Shown here: positions 7,223-18,431 of the stretch, in pieces
Numbering within the stretch: position 1 is the first letter of the stretch
Layout: the number at the start of each line of letters is the position of its first letter
Assembly: GCA_024696945.1 (NCBI GenBank)
Contig: JAILGF010000153.1
Location: 1 to 64,000 of the forward strand
Source: Lachnospiraceae bacterium
GTDB lineage: Bacteria > Bacillota > Clostridia > Lachnospirales > Lachnospiraceae
Direction: 5' to 3'
DNA: 64,000 nucleotides
The notes under the pieces: model-generated
The model's database searches: none
Told to the model about the DNA's origin: nothing
Seen by the model: only the letters and a program-made list of their open reading frames with translations
Position numbers and translations under genes: made by a program

Positions 7223-8260
7223 ATGGATCTTGATGACAGAAAACTAAAGATACTTCAAGCAGTTATTAAGAACTATCTGGAAACCGGTGAGCCGGTCGGT
7301 TCGAGAACTATATCAAAATACACCGACCTGAATCTAAGCTCGGCAACCATAAGAAACGAGATGGCGGACCTTGAAGAGCTGGGTTACATTATCCAGCCCC
7401 ATACCTCTGCCGGACGTATTCCTACTGATAAGGGCTACAGACTGTATGTGGATACCTTAATGCAGGAAAAGGTTGACGAAGTAAACAACATGCGTGACGA
7501 CCTTTTGGAAAAGGCTGACAGGATGGAAAACCTCCTGCAGCAGGTTGCAAAGATGCTTGCGGTCAACACCAATTATGCCACTATGGTCACAACGCCCAAA
7601 TACAGAAGCCGCAAGATAAAGTTCATCCAGCTTACGGATGTTGACGAATACCAGGTACTTGCCGTTATCGTACTTGAAGGCAATATAGTAAAGAACAGAA
7701 TGTTCAGATCGGACGTAGCACTGGTAAAGGAAGACGTACTTAAGCTTAATCTTGCACTCAATACCTTCCTTCAGGGACTTGACATAGAAGAGATAAACAT
7801 CGGTCTGGTACAGAAGCTTAAAAGTCAGGTAGGCTCCTATCAGGAACTGGTTTCGGAAATACTTGATGCAATAGCTACCGCGATTCAGGAAGAGGGCGAC
7901 ATCAGGGTTTACACGAGCGGTGCGACAAACATACTGAAATACCCTGAGCTTTCCGATATGAATAAGGCACTCGACATCCTTTCGACCTTGGAGAATAAGG
8001 AAGAACTTACACAGTTTGTTGAAAATGGTGATATACAGCCGGATGAAAAACGCGGCATACAGGTTTATATAGGTGACGAGAATAAGGTTGATTCCATGAA
8101 GGATTGCTCGGTAGTTACCGCTACTTACGAGATAGAGGAAGGCATATACGGCAAGGTCGGGATCATAGGACCCAAGCGTATGGATTATGAAAGAGTTGTA
8201 GGAACCCTTCAGAATATGATGGGACAGCTTGATGACATATTTAAAAACAAGAAGCCTTAG
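7223..8260 (+). CDS. hrcA: Heat-inducible transcription repressor HrcA
   Basis: 345 residues from the ATG at 7223, 9 bases after CGGAGGG. The longer frame opening at 7202 would place the start within 4 bases of the CIRCE arm and leave no ribosome-binding site. The N-terminal winged helix is typical: DRKLKILQAVIKNYLETGEPVGSRTISK and LSSATIRNEMADLEELGYI. The GAF-like centre and C-terminal part (YGKVGIIGPKRMDYERVVGTL) are also family hallmarks. It represses its own operon through the CIRCE site directly upstream. First gene of hrcA-grpE-dnaK. Confidence 0.97.
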   Translation: MDLDDRKLKILQAVIKNYLETGEPVGSRTISKYTDLNLSSATIRNEMADLEELGYIIQPHTSAGRIPTDKGYRLYVDTLMQEKVDEVNNMRDDLLEKADRMENLLQQVAKMLAVNTNYATMVTTPKYRSRKIKFIQLTDVDEYQVLAVIVLEGNIVKNRMFRSDVALVKEDVLKLNLALNTFLQGLDIEEINIGLVQKLKSQVGSYQELVSEILDAIATAIQEEGDIRVYTSGATNILKYPELSDMNKALDILSTLENKEELTQFVENGDIQPDEKRGIQVYIGDENKVDSMKDCSVVTATYEIEEGIYGKVGIIGPKRMDYERVVGTLQNMMGQLDDIFKNKKP

Positions 8261-8271
8261 CGATGGGAAAG

Positions 8272-8286
8272 GGTCGATGATCGACC
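8272..8286 (+). repeat. Perfect inverted repeat between hrcA and grpE
   Basis: GGTCGAT, one base, ATCGACC. It ends right before the GGGAGG site of grpE. It could be an mRNA processing or stability hairpin; the sequence gives nothing further. Confidence 0.5.
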
Positions 8287-8298
8287 GGGAGGCACGAA

Positions 8299-9072
8299 AT
8301 GAGCAAGAAAAATAAAAAGTTTAAAGGAAATAAGGAGCATGAGATGGCTGATTTAAAGGAAAGGCTACTCAAGGAATCCGTAGAAGCCGCTAAGAAAAAA
8401 GCGGCAGAGGAGGCCGAAAAGGAAAAAGCCGGAGAGGCAAGCGCAGGAGACACAGCAGAGAATGAAATAAAGGCTGCCGATACTGCTGAGGCTGCAGAAA
8501 AAGCTGAAGAAACAGTTGAAGCTGCAGAAAAAGTTGAAGGAACCGTTGAGGATGCATTAAACACAGAAGCAGATCAGGAAAGTGAGCTCCCTGCCGATGA
8601 CGGTCCGACAGCAACTTTTGCTAAAGGTGAAGGAGACAAGAAAGACGCTAAGATAGTAGAGCTTAATGACCGACTGATCAGAAACCTCGCAGAGTTCGAC
8701 AATTTCAGAAAGCGTACCGACAAAGAAAAATCCCAGATGTTTGAGATGGGAGCCAAGAGCATTATTGAAAAGATACTTCCCGCAATAGACAGCTTTGAAC
8801 TGGGACTGGCAGCGATGAGCGAAGAGGACAGAGCCTCTGGAGTAGGTCAGGGCATGGAAAAGATATATAAGCAGTTGATGACCATCCTAGAGAATGCGGG
8901 AGTAAAGCAGATAGAGGCATTAGGTAAGGAATTCGATCCGAATCTCCATAATGCTGTAATGCATGAGGAAAATGAGGAGTTCGGTGAAAATACAGTTTCA
9001 CAAGAGTTACAAAAGGGCTATATGTACAATGATTCGGTAATACGTCACAGCATGGTCAAGGTTGCCAACTAG
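8299..9072 (+). CDS. grpE: Nucleotide exchange factor GrpE
   Basis: 257 residues. The C-terminal half holds the family signature: DRLIRNLAEFDNFRKRTDKEK, then EKILPAIDSFELGL and the beta-domain QIEALGKEFDPNLHNAVMHEEN. The first 110 residues are an unusually long, Ala/Glu/Lys-rich, low-complexity tail with repeated AAEKAEE-like blocks. Two in-frame starts both have good sites: ATG 8299 (GGGAGG) and ATG 8344 (AAGGAG, 6 bases upstream), so a slightly shorter form is possible. GrpE drives ADP release from DnaK, encoded next. Confidence 0.96.
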   Translation: MSKKNKKFKGNKEHEMADLKERLLKESVEAAKKKAAEEAEKEKAGEASAGDTAENEIKAADTAEAAEKAEETVEAAEKVEGTVEDALNTEADQESELPADDGPTATFAKGEGDKKDAKIVELNDRLIRNLAEFDNFRKRTDKEKSQMFEMGAKSIIEKILPAIDSFELGLAAMSEEDRASGVGQGMEKIYKQLMTILENAGVKQIEALGKEFDPNLHNAVMHEENEEFGENTVSQELQKGYMYNDSVIRHSMVKVAN

Positions 9073-9096
9073 TGACAGAAACATGGATCAAAGTAA

Positions 9097-11085
<1,989 letters not shown>

Positions 11086-11119
11086 TATCTTAAAAATAAC
11101 TTAAAAATCTGATTTTTAC

Positions 11120-11148
11120 TTGATACAGATTGAGAATATTGTTATAAT
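11120..11148 (+). promoter_or_regulatory. Separate promoter of dnaJ and the GTPase-nuclease gene
   Basis: TTGATA (11120-11125), 17 bases, TATAAT (11143-11148). A hairpin GGCAG, GAAA, CTGCC (11160-11173) lies in the short leader. No CIRCE element is present here, so dnaJ and its partner can be transcribed apart from hrcA-grpE-dnaK. Confidence 0.7.
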
Positions 11149-11208
11149 GATGGGCGTGTGGCAGGAAACTGCCCTCGCCTATTTTTGAAGAACAGAAAGG
11201 CACGTTAA

Positions 11209-12351
11209 ATGGCAGACAAGAGAGATTATTACGAGGTGCTGGGCGTCAGCAAGGACGCTAGTGCCGATGAAATAAAGAAAGCCTACCGCCAGCTCGGAAA
11301 GAAATATCATCCGGATGTAAACCCGGGCGATAAGGAGGCCGAGGAAAAGTTCAAGGAAGTCGGAGAAGCCTATGCGGTCTTAAGTGATCCTGACAAGCGC
11401 CGTCAGTACGACCAGTACGGTCATGCGGCGTTTGAAAACGGCGGAGCCGGCGGAATGGACTTCAGTTCCATGGACTTCTCAAGCATGTTCGGAGATCTTT
11501 TCGGTGGCTTAGGAGGCATTTTCGGAGATCTTTTCGGCGGAGGAAGCCGTTCCGGCGGCGGAGTCCAGCGCGGAGCCAACACCAGAACGAGAGTCCGCAT
11601 AACCTTTGATGAGGCTATGAAGGGCGTTGACAAGGAAATTGACGTAACATTAAAAGAAAAGTGTGAGACCTGTGACGGTACGGGAGCTAAGCCCGGATCA
11701 AAGGTTGAAACCTGCAGCCAGTGCGGCGGTAAGGGTCAGGTGGCATTTACCCGCCAGTCCTTCTTCGGAATGACACAGAGCATTCAGGCATGTCCTCAGT
11801 GCCGCGGCGCAGGAAAGATAATAAAGGAAAAGTGTTCCGCATGTCTCGGAAACGGATATATTTCCAGAAAGAAGAAGCTTTCGGTTTCGATACCTGCAGG
11901 CATCGATTCAGGCCAGTGCATAAGGCTTGCCGGAAAGGGCGAACCCGGAATCAACGGCGGAGCATACGGCGATCTTTTGGTAGAGGTTGACGTTAGCGAT
12001 CATCCTGTATTCCAGCGTGAGGGAATGAACATTTATTCCGTAGCATACATGAGCTTTGCACAGGCAGCGCTCGGCGGTGAAGTCAGGATCCCCACAATTG
12101 ACGGAGATGTTTTATATGAGGTTAAGGCCGGAACCCAGACCGATACCAGAATAAGACTCCGCGGCAAGGGCGTTCCTTCAATCAGGGATAAGTCATACAG
12201 GGGCGACCATTACGTTAATCTTGTGGTTCAGGTTCCCACAAAGCTTAATTCCGAGCAGAAGGATCTCCTGAAGAAATTTGATGAGGCTTATTCGGGAAAG
12301 AAACCTGAAGACGGCACCGAGAAGAAAAAGAAGGGTTTCTTTAGTAAATGA
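11209..12351 (+). CDS. dnaJ: Molecular chaperone DnaJ (Hsp40)
   Basis: 380 residues, the normal length for a type I DnaJ. J domain with HPD at 34-36, Gly/Phe-rich linker to about 115, a zinc domain of four CxxCxGxG repeats ([32 protein letters not shown], about 152-220) and the C-terminal substrate-binding part. It stimulates DnaK ATPase and delivers substrates. The stop overlaps the start of the next gene by 4 bases (ATGA), indicating translational coupling to the GTPase-nuclease fusion. Confidence 0.97.
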   Translation: MADKRDYYEVLGVSKDASADEIKKAYRQLGKKYHPDVNPGDKEAEEKFKEVGEAYAVLSDPDKRRQYDQYGHAAFENGGAGGMDFSSMDFSSMFGDLFGGLGGIFGDLFGGGSRSGGGVQRGANTRTRVRITFDEAMKGVDKEIDVTLKEKCETCDGTGAKPGSKVETCSQCGGKGQVAFTRQSFFGMTQSIQACPQCRGAGKIIKEKCSACLGNGYISRKKKLSVSIPAGIDSGQCIRLAGKGEPGINGGAYGDLLVEVDVSDHPVFQREGMNIYSVAYMSFAQAALGGEVRIPTIDGDVLYEVKAGTQTDTRIRLRGKGVPSIRDKSYRGDHYVNLVVQVPTKLNSEQKDLLKKFDEAYSGKKPEDGTEKKKKGFFSK

Positions 12352-15047
12352 AAAGGTTCGTTATAGGGATTCTTGCCCATGTGGATGCCGGAAAGACGAC
12401 TCTTTCCGATACAATCCTGTATTTATGCAAATCTATACGAAGGCCGGGAAGGGTCGATAAAAAAGACTCCTTCCTGGATTCTTATGCCTTAGAAAGAGAA
12501 AGAGGCATCACCATATTTTCAAAACAGGCTGTTTTTGAATACGGTGATGTCTCTTTTACTTTGCTCGATACCCCGGGACACGTTGATTTTTCACCCGAAA
12601 TGGAAAGGACATTGGCGGTTCTTGACGCAGCGGTCCTGGTAATAAGCGGCCCTGAAGGAATCCAGGCACATACGAGAACCCTTTGGAAGCTTCTCAGCAT
12701 TTACGATATTCCGGTTTTCATCTTCGCGAACAAGATGGACAGAAACGTCAGAGGTGCTTCCGACGTAATGGCAGAGCTGAAAGCGGGGCTCAGTTCTTCA
12801 TGCGTTGACATGACGGAGTTCCTAAACGAAGACGCTAAAGCCTCATTAAAAAATTCGGTTTATGAAGAAATATCCCTATGTGATGAAGAAGTTCTTGAGA
12901 ACTTTGTAGAAACGGGTGATGTGAGCGATGAAGAGATTGGCGGGCTTATCACCTCACGAAAGCTTTTTCCGGTAATATTCGGTTCGGCCCTTAAGCAGGA
13001 GGGCGTTATCCAGCTTCTAAATGCAATGAAAAGCTTTCTGCCGGAAATAGAATACGGTGAGATACCTTCCGCACGTGTCATCAAAACAGGAAGAGATCCT
13101 TCGGGAAAGCTTGTAACATATATAAAGGTCACGGGCGGAGAATTTAAAACAAGGGACCAGATAAATTATTCCAAAAACGGTGAGGAATACTCCGAAAAAA
13201 TAACGGAGATAAGAATATATAACGGGGAGAAATTCGAAAATACCGATACTGCAATAAGCGGAATGGTTGTCGGAATTACCGGCATTTCTTTCTTGCAGTC
13301 GGGAGATGTGTTAGGTGATGAGGATCCACTTCCGGAAAAAAAGCTGACACCCGTACTTTCATACAGGATAGCGGAACCGCCCGAAAGGCTCAGAACCCTA
13401 AGACCGGTATTCAAAAAGCTTGAAGAGGAGGAACCTTCGTTAAACGTTCATTGGAATGATGAAACAAAAGAACTTCAGATAAGCATCATGGGTGAGATAC
13501 AGCTTGAGGTGCTTAAATCCAAACTGAAGGACAGATACAACGAGGAAGTAAGCTTCGATAAGGGCAGCATAATCTATAAGGAGACCATAACAGGCCCGGT
13601 GCTCGGAGTGGGACATTACGAGCCTTTAAGGCACTACGCTGAGGTACAGCTGGTTATTGAGCCCGGAGAACCCGGAAAGGGTATAGTGTTTGAATCGGGC
13701 GTATTGCGGGAAGACCTTGAGCTTAACTGGCAGCGTCTTATCATGACTCATATATTTGAAAAAGAGCATTTAGGCTGCCTGATAGGTGCGCCCATAGATG
13801 ATATCCGTATCACGCTTGTAGCCGGAAGGGCACATCAGAAGCATACCGAGGGCGGAGATTTCAGGCAGGCAACCTACAGGGCGTTAAGACAGGGCCTGAT
13901 GAAAGCTGCCGTACAAGGTTACGGCAGGATACTTGAACCCTATTATGATTTTACGCTTGAGCTTCCTAAGGAGTGCACCGGAAGAGCCATGACCGATATT
14001 GACAGGAAATCCGGGAAGATCACGGGACATCAGGAGATAGAAGGAACGGGAATGGTAGTGCTTACAGGTACTGCGCCTGTTTCGGAGCTTTCGGGATACT
14101 CAATGGATGTAACGGCATACACGAAGGGGCTGGGAAACATTTACTGCACCTATGCCGGGTACAGACAATGCCATAATGAGAAGGAGATTATAGAAAAGAA
14201 AGCATATGATGCCGTTTCTGACATGAGAAATCCGTCATACTCGGTATTCTGTGCACACGGTGCGGGATTTGCTGTCGAATGGAACGAGGTGGATTCGTAT
14301 AAGCATATAGATTTAAAGGTTAGCTTCAACGGTACCGGAGGAAAGAGCGGCTTCAGCATTGAAAAAGAAAACGAGGATTTTGCCGAAAAGAAAGAACCCA
14401 CATCTGCAGATCCGGGAGCTTCCATATCGGGCGATGAGATCGATTCGATAATCAATCGTACATATTTCGCAAATAAAAAGCAGGAATACCGTAATCCCTT
14501 CAGAAGAAAAAAGACGGTGCTTACTGCCGTTCCAACCAAGCAAAAGACAGAAATGCCTAAAAAAACGGCCTATCTCCTTGTTGACGGCTATAATATCATA
14601 TTCGCCTGGGATGAACTGAAAACGCTTGCCGATGACAATCTTGACAGTGCACGGGACAGACTGAATGAAATACTTATAAACTACAAGGGAATGCATGATA
14701 CAGAGATCATTGTGGTTTATGATGCATATCGAGTGCAGGGACACCCGACAGAATATCTGAGGCTTGAAAACATAAATGTCGTATTTACGAAAGAAGCGGA
14801 GACCGCGGACAGGTTCATAGAGCGTTTTGCGCATGAAAATGCTTCACGCTTCGATGTTACGGTGGCCACCAGCGATGGGCTGGAACAGATAATCATAAGA
14901 GGACAGGGGGCACGTCTGCTTTCTGCACGGGACTTTAAAGAGGAAGTAGACAGGACCCGGGATAATATAAGAGAAAAGTTACAGAAGGGAAACGATAACT
15001 TCACTCTGAAATCTGCGATGAGCACAAAAATAGACGATTTATTTTAG
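12348..15047 (+). CDS. TetM/EF-G-like translational GTPase fused to a Rae1/YacP NYN nuclease domain
   Basis: 899 residues with two parts. Residues 1 to about 650 are a ribosomal-protection-type GTPase: G1 AHVDAGKT (10-17), RGIT (52-55), DTPGH (74-78), NKMD (128-131), followed by EF-G domains II to V. Plain TetM-type proteins stop near 640 residues. Residues about 738-877 form a NYN/PIN-like domain like Yac[13 protein letters not shown] (D746), VVYDA (D792), ETADRFIE (D821) and TSDGLEQ (D843). YacP is Rae1 in Bacillus subtilis, a ribosome-bound mRNA endonuclease acting in the A site. A low-complexity linker joins them. The fusion suggests a factor that enters stalled ribosomes by GTP hydrolysis and cuts mRNA. 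Translationally coupled to dnaJ. Calling it a tetracycline resistance gene would be unsafe. Confidence 0.85.
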   Translation: MKRFVIGILAHVDAGKTTLSDTILYLCKSIRRPGRVDKKDSFLDSYALERERGITIFSKQAVFEYGDVSFTLLDTPGHVDFSPEMERTLAVLDAAVLVISGPEGIQAHTRTLWKLLSIYDIPVFIFANKMDRNVRGASDVMAELKAGLSSSCVDMTEFLNEDAKASLKNSVYEEISLCDEEVLENFVETGDVSDEEIGGLITSRKLFPVIFGSALKQEGVIQLLNAMKSFLPEIEYGEIPSARVIKTGRDPSGKLVTYIKVTGGEFKTRDQINYSKNGEEYSEKITEIRIYNGEKFENTDTAISGMVVGITGISFLQSGDVLGDEDPLPEKKLTPVLSYRIAEPPERLRTLRPVFKKLEEEEPSLNVHWNDETKELQISIMGEIQLEVLKSKLKDRYNEEVSFDKGSIIYKETITGPVLGVGHYEPLRHYAEVQLVIEPGEPGKGIVFESGVLREDLELNWQRLIMTHIFEKEHLGCLIGAPIDDIRITLVAGRAHQKHTEGGDFRQATYRALRQGLMKAAVQGYGRILEPYYDFTLELPKECTGRAMTDIDRKSGKITGHQEIEGTGMVVLTGTAPVSELSGYSMDVTAYTKGLGNIYCTYAGYRQCHNEKEIIEKKAYDAVSDMRNPSYSVFCAHGAGFAVEWNEVDSYKHIDLKVSFNGTGGKSGFSIEKENEDFAEKKEPTSADPGASISGDEIDSIINRTYFANKKQEYRNPFRRKKTVLTAVPTKQKTEMPKKTAYLLVDGYNIIFAWDELKTLADDNLDSARDRLNEILINYKGMHDTEIIVVYDAYRVQGHPTEYLRLENINVVFTKEAETADRFIERFAHENASRFDVTVATSDGLEQIIIRGQGARLLSARDFKEEVDRTRDNIREKLQKGNDNFTLKSAMSTKIDDLF

Positions 15048-15100
15048 CAATATTTGGGCAATTTGACGATAATTTTTGTATAGAGTGTTGAAATGAAATG

Positions 15101-15109
15101 TGATATTAT
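15101..15109 (+). promoter_or_regulatory. Possible extended -10 promoter of the efflux operon
   Basis: TGA-TATTAT (15101-15109) resembles an extended -10; the facing -35 region (TAGAGT) is poor, and TTGAAA at 15088 is too close. Placed by its position before a long operon and after the preceding gene's end. Weak. Confidence 0.35.
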
Positions 15110-15153
15110 ATCATCTGTGTGTTTTTAGTTAGAAAAACGGAGATTGCAATATA

Positions 15154-16221
15154 ATGAAAAAATTAAGTTCCAAACTAATAAAATCAACGGCGATCCTTTG
15201 TATGTCCGCAGTACTGTTTACAGGTTGCGGACCGGCCGAGGAGGATTCACGGAGCATAACCATCGTCAGGGAATCGGTTGAGAATTCATATGAATTTACC
15301 CACCTTGAGAAAAGGGATGTCATCAAGACGGAGTCTGTTTCATGTACATACAGCCAGCTGATGCAGGAAGACCTTGCTTTTCCGGTGAGTGACAAGACGG
15401 TTGCCTATGTATATGTAAATGAGGGCGATGAGGTTAAGGTCGGAGATCTGGTGGCAAAGCTTGACGTTGAATCCCTTGAATCTGACAATGTGCAGATGAG
15501 GGAACAGCTTGAAAGAAACGATCTTCTCATGGCACAGGCCGATGAAATGATAGCCTTCTATGAGAAAAAGATAGAGACGCCCGGTATCAGCCTTTCGTCA
15601 AAGGAAAGTTACCTTTCAAAGCTTCAGAAGCTTCGTGAAAAGAGAAGAACCTACAGCGATGAGAACGATTTCAACAGGATAAAGATATCGGCCAACGAAC
15701 AGCAGATAGAAGCCGGTTCTCTTTATGCCGGAATGGACGGTAACATTTCATTTATCAAGGATAACCTTGAAGGAAACACTTCCAGAGCAGGTGAGACTGT
15801 TATTACGATCCTCAACGCCAGTGTTTGCGGCTTCCAGGCCATGGACAGAAAAGCGGTTGAATATGTAAAATTAGGTGACAGGGTTCAGATAGTCACCAGC
15901 CTTGTCGGAGATGTATATGATGCTACGGTTACATCTATCGATGTTGATAAATCAAAGATCGTTTTCGAACTTGACCAGCCTGATTATTCGATAACAGTAG
16001 GAACCAGGGGAACCGTTAACATAGTACAGGGAGAAGCGGACGGAGTTCTGTCCCTTCCGAAATCCTGTGTCTTTGAGGGTGATGATTTCTGGTTTACCTA
16101 CGTCTTAAACGGAAGCGTAAAGGAAATGAGAAAGATCGATATCGGACTTATCGGAAACGACTATGTAGAAGTAACCGGAGGAATCAGCGCGGACGATGTG
16201 GTTATCCTTCGTAAAAGCTGA
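15154..16221 (+). CDS. Lipoprotein adaptor (membrane-fusion protein), HlyD/MacA-like, 1 of 3
   Basis: 355 residues. Lipoprotein signal MKKLSSKLIKSTAILCMSAV with lipobox LFTGC (C25). The mature part has a lipoyl-like half motif (VAYVYVNEGDEVKVGDLVAKLDVES), a helical hairpin rich in Glu/Lys, and a beta-barrel closing with DVVILRKS. This is the plan of periplasmic or extracellular adaptors of tripartite ABC exporters; in a Gram-positive it would sit outside the membrane, docked on the FtsX permease encoded three genes later. First gene of an apparent six-gene operon. Substrate unknown: antimicrobial peptide, lipid or signal peptide export are family options. Confidence 0.8.
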   Translation: MKKLSSKLIKSTAILCMSAVLFTGCGPAEEDSRSITIVRESVENSYEFTHLEKRDVIKTESVSCTYSQLMQEDLAFPVSDKTVAYVYVNEGDEVKVGDLVAKLDVESLESDNVQMREQLERNDLLMAQADEMIAFYEKKIETPGISLSSKESYLSKLQKLREKRRTYSDENDFNRIKISANEQQIEAGSLYAGMDGNISFIKDNLEGNTSRAGETVITILNASVCGFQAMDRKAVEYVKLGDRVQIVTSLVGDVYDATVTSIDVDKSKIVFELDQPDYSITVGTRGTVNIVQGEADGVLSLPKSCVFEGDDFWFTYVLNGSVKEMRKIDIGLIGNDYVEVTGGISADDVVILRKS

Positions 16222-16244
16222 TAAAAGGTAAAGAGGTGCGTTAC

Positions 16245-17294
16245 ATGCTTAAAAAGTTTTTGCTTTTATTCATTCTTACAGGCTGTCTGGTGCTCAGTGC
16301 CTGCAGCGGTTCCGAAGATACGGAAGAGGACGAGATTGAACTTTTGGAACCTATGAATGCCAAAATAGAGACAACCTACGTGACAAAGATGGACATAAGC
16401 CAGGTAGAGCTTCATGACGGAGCAGTCATTCCTGCAATAGAAGAGTTCTCATTTGATGAAAACGGATATCTTTACGGTATATTCGTAAATCCCGGTGATA
16501 AGGTATATAAGGGTGACGTACTTGCCGGCCTTATGGGAAAGGATTACAGGACCATCACTGACTTGGAGGATGAGATAAAGGAACTCGAAAAACAGAAGGA
16601 TAAGGACTATGCCGATTATGAAAAAGAACTTGAGATAGCAAAACTCAACGGCGGCGATACTTCCGAAAAAGAGCTCGAGATAAAGCAGAAAAAGGAACTT
16701 GCTGAATTTGACCTTCAGCAGAAGAAGGACAGACTGGCAGAACTCAAGGAAACCGATATAGGATATATTTATATAACGGCTCCTTATGACAGTGTTGTTG
16801 CTGCCGTATCCTCAGCAAGAGCAAACAGCTATGTATCAAAGGGAACCTCCGTGGTTGCATTGGAAACCGGTGAGGACCCCATGATAACATGTGATTATAT
16901 GACGGAAACCAATGTAAATAAGTTCTATCAATGTTATGCCCTTGTCCGTGGACAGAGAATGGAGCTTGAATATGTTCCGTATACAAAGAATGAGCTTAAG
17001 GTTATCGTAAATAACGGAGTTTCACCTGTTTCAAGGTTTAAGCTTAAGGATATCGGTGATAAAGAGTTTTATGTAGGTGATTATGCAAGCGTCATAGTCG
17101 TAAAGAATTTCAGGGCAGATGTGCTTGCAATCCCCCAAAATGCCGTATATTCCGATTCTAACGGAGAATTTGTTTACGAGATAAAGGACGGCGAAAGAAT
17201 CAGAAAATCGGTTGTTTTAGGACTTTCCGACAACGCTAACGTCGAGGTGGTAGAAGGTCTTGAGGAAGGAGCGAGAATCTATGTTAAGAGCTGA
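16245..17294 (+). CDS. Lipoprotein adaptor (membrane-fusion protein), 2 of 3
   Basis: 349 residues from ATG 16245, 6 bases after AAAGAGGTG; the GTG at 16236 lies inside that site. Lipobox LSAC with C20 (an earlier LTGC at C14 is also possible). Adaptor plan as in the previous gene: lipoyl-like YLYGIFVNPGDKVYKGDVLAGL, a coiled coil (about 105-165, very rich in Glu, Lys and Asp), a second lipoyl half near YITAPYDSVV, and a beta-barrel. Divergent from its neighbours in sequence, so not a recent duplication. Overlaps the next gene by 14 bases. Confidence 0.78.
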   Translation: MLKKFLLLFILTGCLVLSACSGSEDTEEDEIELLEPMNAKIETTYVTKMDISQVELHDGAVIPAIEEFSFDENGYLYGIFVNPGDKVYKGDVLAGLMGKDYRTITDLEDEIKELEKQKDKDYADYEKELEIAKLNGGDTSEKELEIKQKKELAEFDLQQKKDRLAELKETDIGYIYITAPYDSVVAAVSSARANSYVSKGTSVVALETGEDPMITCDYMTETNVNKFYQCYALVRGQRMELEYVPYTKNELKVIVNNGVSPVSRFKLKDIGDKEFYVGDYASVIVVKNFRADVLAIPQNAVYSDSNGEFVYEIKDGERIRKSVVLGLSDNANVEVVEGLEEGARIYVKS

Positions 17295-18411
17295 TAGGAG
17301 ATCGGGCTTTTGCAAAAAGCTCCTGTGCCTTACGCTTGTTCTTATATTGGCGATCATTCCCACTACGGGAGGTTCGGCTGCAGAGGATGATGTACTTTAT
17401 TTCGGTGCATTGGACGAGAGCATAGCGCAGAACGTTAAAACTGCAACTGTAGAAAAGGGTGTATTCTTTGTAAACGGTGCTATTCCCGCAACTCTTGAAT
17501 TTATGAGCAATCAGTGGGTATTTAATGATATCCGTGAAGGTACCGTTCATTTTCAGGAATTTCTTGTAAGCCCCGGAGATGTTGTTAAAAAGGGAGATCC
17601 TTTGGTAAGGATCAGCGTAACGGTCGATGAGATCGAAAAGGAAGAGGTTGAGCTTAACCTGGAAGCAGCTAAAAAGAACCTTGAAGAATATGTTGCCGAT
17701 ACCACACTGCTTCTCGATCAGTATAAGAAGGCATCTCAAACAGGATCGGAACGTGACAGAAAGCTGACATCACTTTCATATGAGAGACTTTTGGATACGT
17801 TCAGAACCGAAAAGGAAAAGCGTGAGAACCGTATAGATGAATATACCTTAAGACTTACGGAAATCGAAGGTCTTGAAGGAAGAGAGTATATCTATGCTCC
17901 CGTTGACGGAATTATCGGACAGTATATGAACAGGTTCAGGACCAATGAAGTTTTAGGTTACTGGCCCGCCTTATGTACAATAAACGATCCCACTAATGTA
18001 AGGATCGTTGTTGAGGGCGGCTCGGACGTTCTCCGTTACAATATGCCGGTCAGGATCATACAGTCAAACGGAAACAAGAACGTTGAGCTTACCGGTAGGG
18101 TTATAACCTTGAAGAGTGCGGCCAATTCGGTAAACCTTATGGCTCAGAATGATGTGATCGAGGTTTACGGCGATGCTTCGGCTTTCAATCCCGGCCGTGA
18201 GGTCAGTGTGCGTTTCGATAAGATATATGTCGAGGATGCGCTTATGGTTCCTAAAACAGCAATAAAATCCGATAAAAACGGCAGTTACGTGAATGTATAT
18301 GTGAACGGTTTTTCGAGCAAACGCTATGTTGTTATCGGAGGAGCCGATTCCATGCGCAACTGGATAGTATCCGGTGTTAATGAAGGCGATATAGTTATTC
18401 TCGATCAATAA
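17281..18411 (+). CDS. Secreted adaptor (membrane-fusion protein), 3 of 3
   Basis: 376 residues from ATG 17281, 9 bases after AAGGAG. N-terminal signal sequence with hydrophobic core LLCLTLVLILAIIP and an A-A-E type cleavage region, with no lipobox cysteine, unlike adaptors 1 and 2. Later: FQEFLVSPGDVVKKGDPLVRI (lipoyl-like), a helical hairpin, YIYAPVDGIIG (second lipoyl half) and a barrel ending GDIVILDQ. The start overlaps the end of adaptor 2, indicating tight coupling. Three unlike adaptors for a single permease is unusual; they may assemble as a hetero-oligomer. Confidence 0.75.
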   Translation: MLRADRRSGFCKKLLCLTLVLILAIIPTTGGSAAEDDVLYFGALDESIAQNVKTATVEKGVFFVNGAIPATLEFMSNQWVFNDIREGTVHFQEFLVSPGDVVKKGDPLVRISVTVDEIEKEEVELNLEAAKKNLEEYVADTTLLLDQYKKASQTGSERDRKLTSLSYERLLDTFRTEKEKRENRIDEYTLRLTEIEGLEGREYIYAPVDGIIGQYMNRFRTNEVLGYWPALCTINDPTNVRIVVEGGSDVLRYNMPVRIIQSNGNKNVELTGRVITLKSAANSVNLMAQNDVIEVYGDASAFNPGREVSVRFDKIYVEDALMVPKTAIKSDKNGSYVNVYVNGFSSKRYVVIGGADSMRNWIVSGVNEGDIVILDQ

Positions 18412-18431
18412 AAGGGCAAGGTACAAAAATA

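Noticed and set aside
14313-14834. 173-codon open frame on the minus strand
   Set aside because: Shadow of the GTPase-nuclease gene; no ribosome-binding site and no recognisable protein character. The same applies to other long opposite-strand frames at 3359-3763, 24350-24919, 42979-43524, 47299-47820 and 49637-50107.
12348-15047. Acquired tetracycline resistance gene (tet(M)-type)
   Set aside because: No mobile element signs, native codon use, coupled to dnaJ, and a nuclease tail that classical Tet proteins lack.
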